Below are positions 54,864 through 54,900 of a stretch of 54,900 nucleotides of DNA, piece by piece; within the stretch, counting starts at the first letter, position 1, and every line of letters starts with the position of its first letter. The position numbers and the translations under genes are program-made. The DNA comes from JAAYAN01 sp964437215 (GTDB lineage: Bacteria; Bacteroidota; Ignavibacteria; Ignavibacteriales; Melioribacteraceae). The stretch spans positions 1-54,900 of the forward strand of contig CAYTFZ010000008.1 in the NCBI GenBank assembly GCA_964437215.1, read 5' to 3'. The notes beneath the pieces were generated by a model, which ran no database searches, had not been told where the DNA came from, and saw nothing but the letters and a program-made list of their open reading frames with translations.

Positions 54864-54900
54864 CGAAAGAATTAGAAATAAATTAAAATAAATAAAAGCA

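Overview
The window is an AT-rich bacterial chromosome segment carrying about 43 protein genes, three tRNAs and one small SRP RNA. Gene content points to the Bacteroidota/Chlorobiota-Ignavibacteria group, most likely an ignavibacterium. The clues are a DUF2851 protein, a bifunctional nuclease with a UVR tail, a mitochondrial-type citrate synthase, HpnCDE squalene synthesis, LpxH, and gene ends that abut or overlap by 1-4 bases. This placement is inferred from gene families; no 16S rRNA lies in the window. The sequence is a draft assembly with two 100-N gaps. One (in glgC) is almost certainly false, because the same 55 bases flank it on both sides. The other (in an acyl-CoA synthetase) hides real sequence.

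Layout. 1-4867, minus strand: a LacI-type regulator followed by a GDP-mannose 3,5-epimerase homologue, a nucleotidyltransferase/GHMP-kinase fusion, a fucose-permease-family transporter and the start of an exported protein. A palindrome lies just upstream of the regulator. 5055-9151, plus: a FemAB/GNAT-like protein and three glycosyltransferases (GT4, GT2, GT9), probably for a surface glycan. 9148-11025, minus: a chemoreceptor. 11172-11262: SRP RNA. 11265-15686, minus: uvrC, a polysaccharide-lyase-like lipoprotein, a polytopic membrane protein and sixA. 15693-16133: a gene-free region rich in inverted and direct repeats. 16134-18989: a three-PAS membrane histidine kinase, separated from convergent glgC by a perfect terminator hairpin.

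20493-25289: membrane-anchored M1 peptidase, lpxH and a class A PBP. 25357: tRNA-Leu. 25466-28447: hpnC-hpnD-hpnE, converting farnesyl diphosphate to squalene. 28540-34662: citrate synthase and a 1595-residue protein with an AMP-forming acyl-CoA synthetase at the front, a GNAT acetyltransferase at the end, and more than 700 unassigned residues between. 34788-46341: pyrG, a TPR protein, purN, purH, mreB-mreC-mreD-mrdA-rodA and pyrF in one closely packed run, joining nucleotide synthesis to the elongasome. 46436-49760: DUF2851, then an MFS transporter and bifunctional nuclease on the minus strand. 49909-54556: clpS, a YchF-like GTPase, pepD, a second acyl-CoA synthetase and a 69-residue unknown protein. 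54656-54863: tRNA-Gly and tRNA-Cys.

Most of the window is housekeeping. The best candidates for something undescribed are the sugar-nucleotide operon at the left end and the AMP-ligase/unknown/GNAT protein at 29875-34662. I saw no CRISPR array, insertion sequence, phage gene or recognisable defence system.
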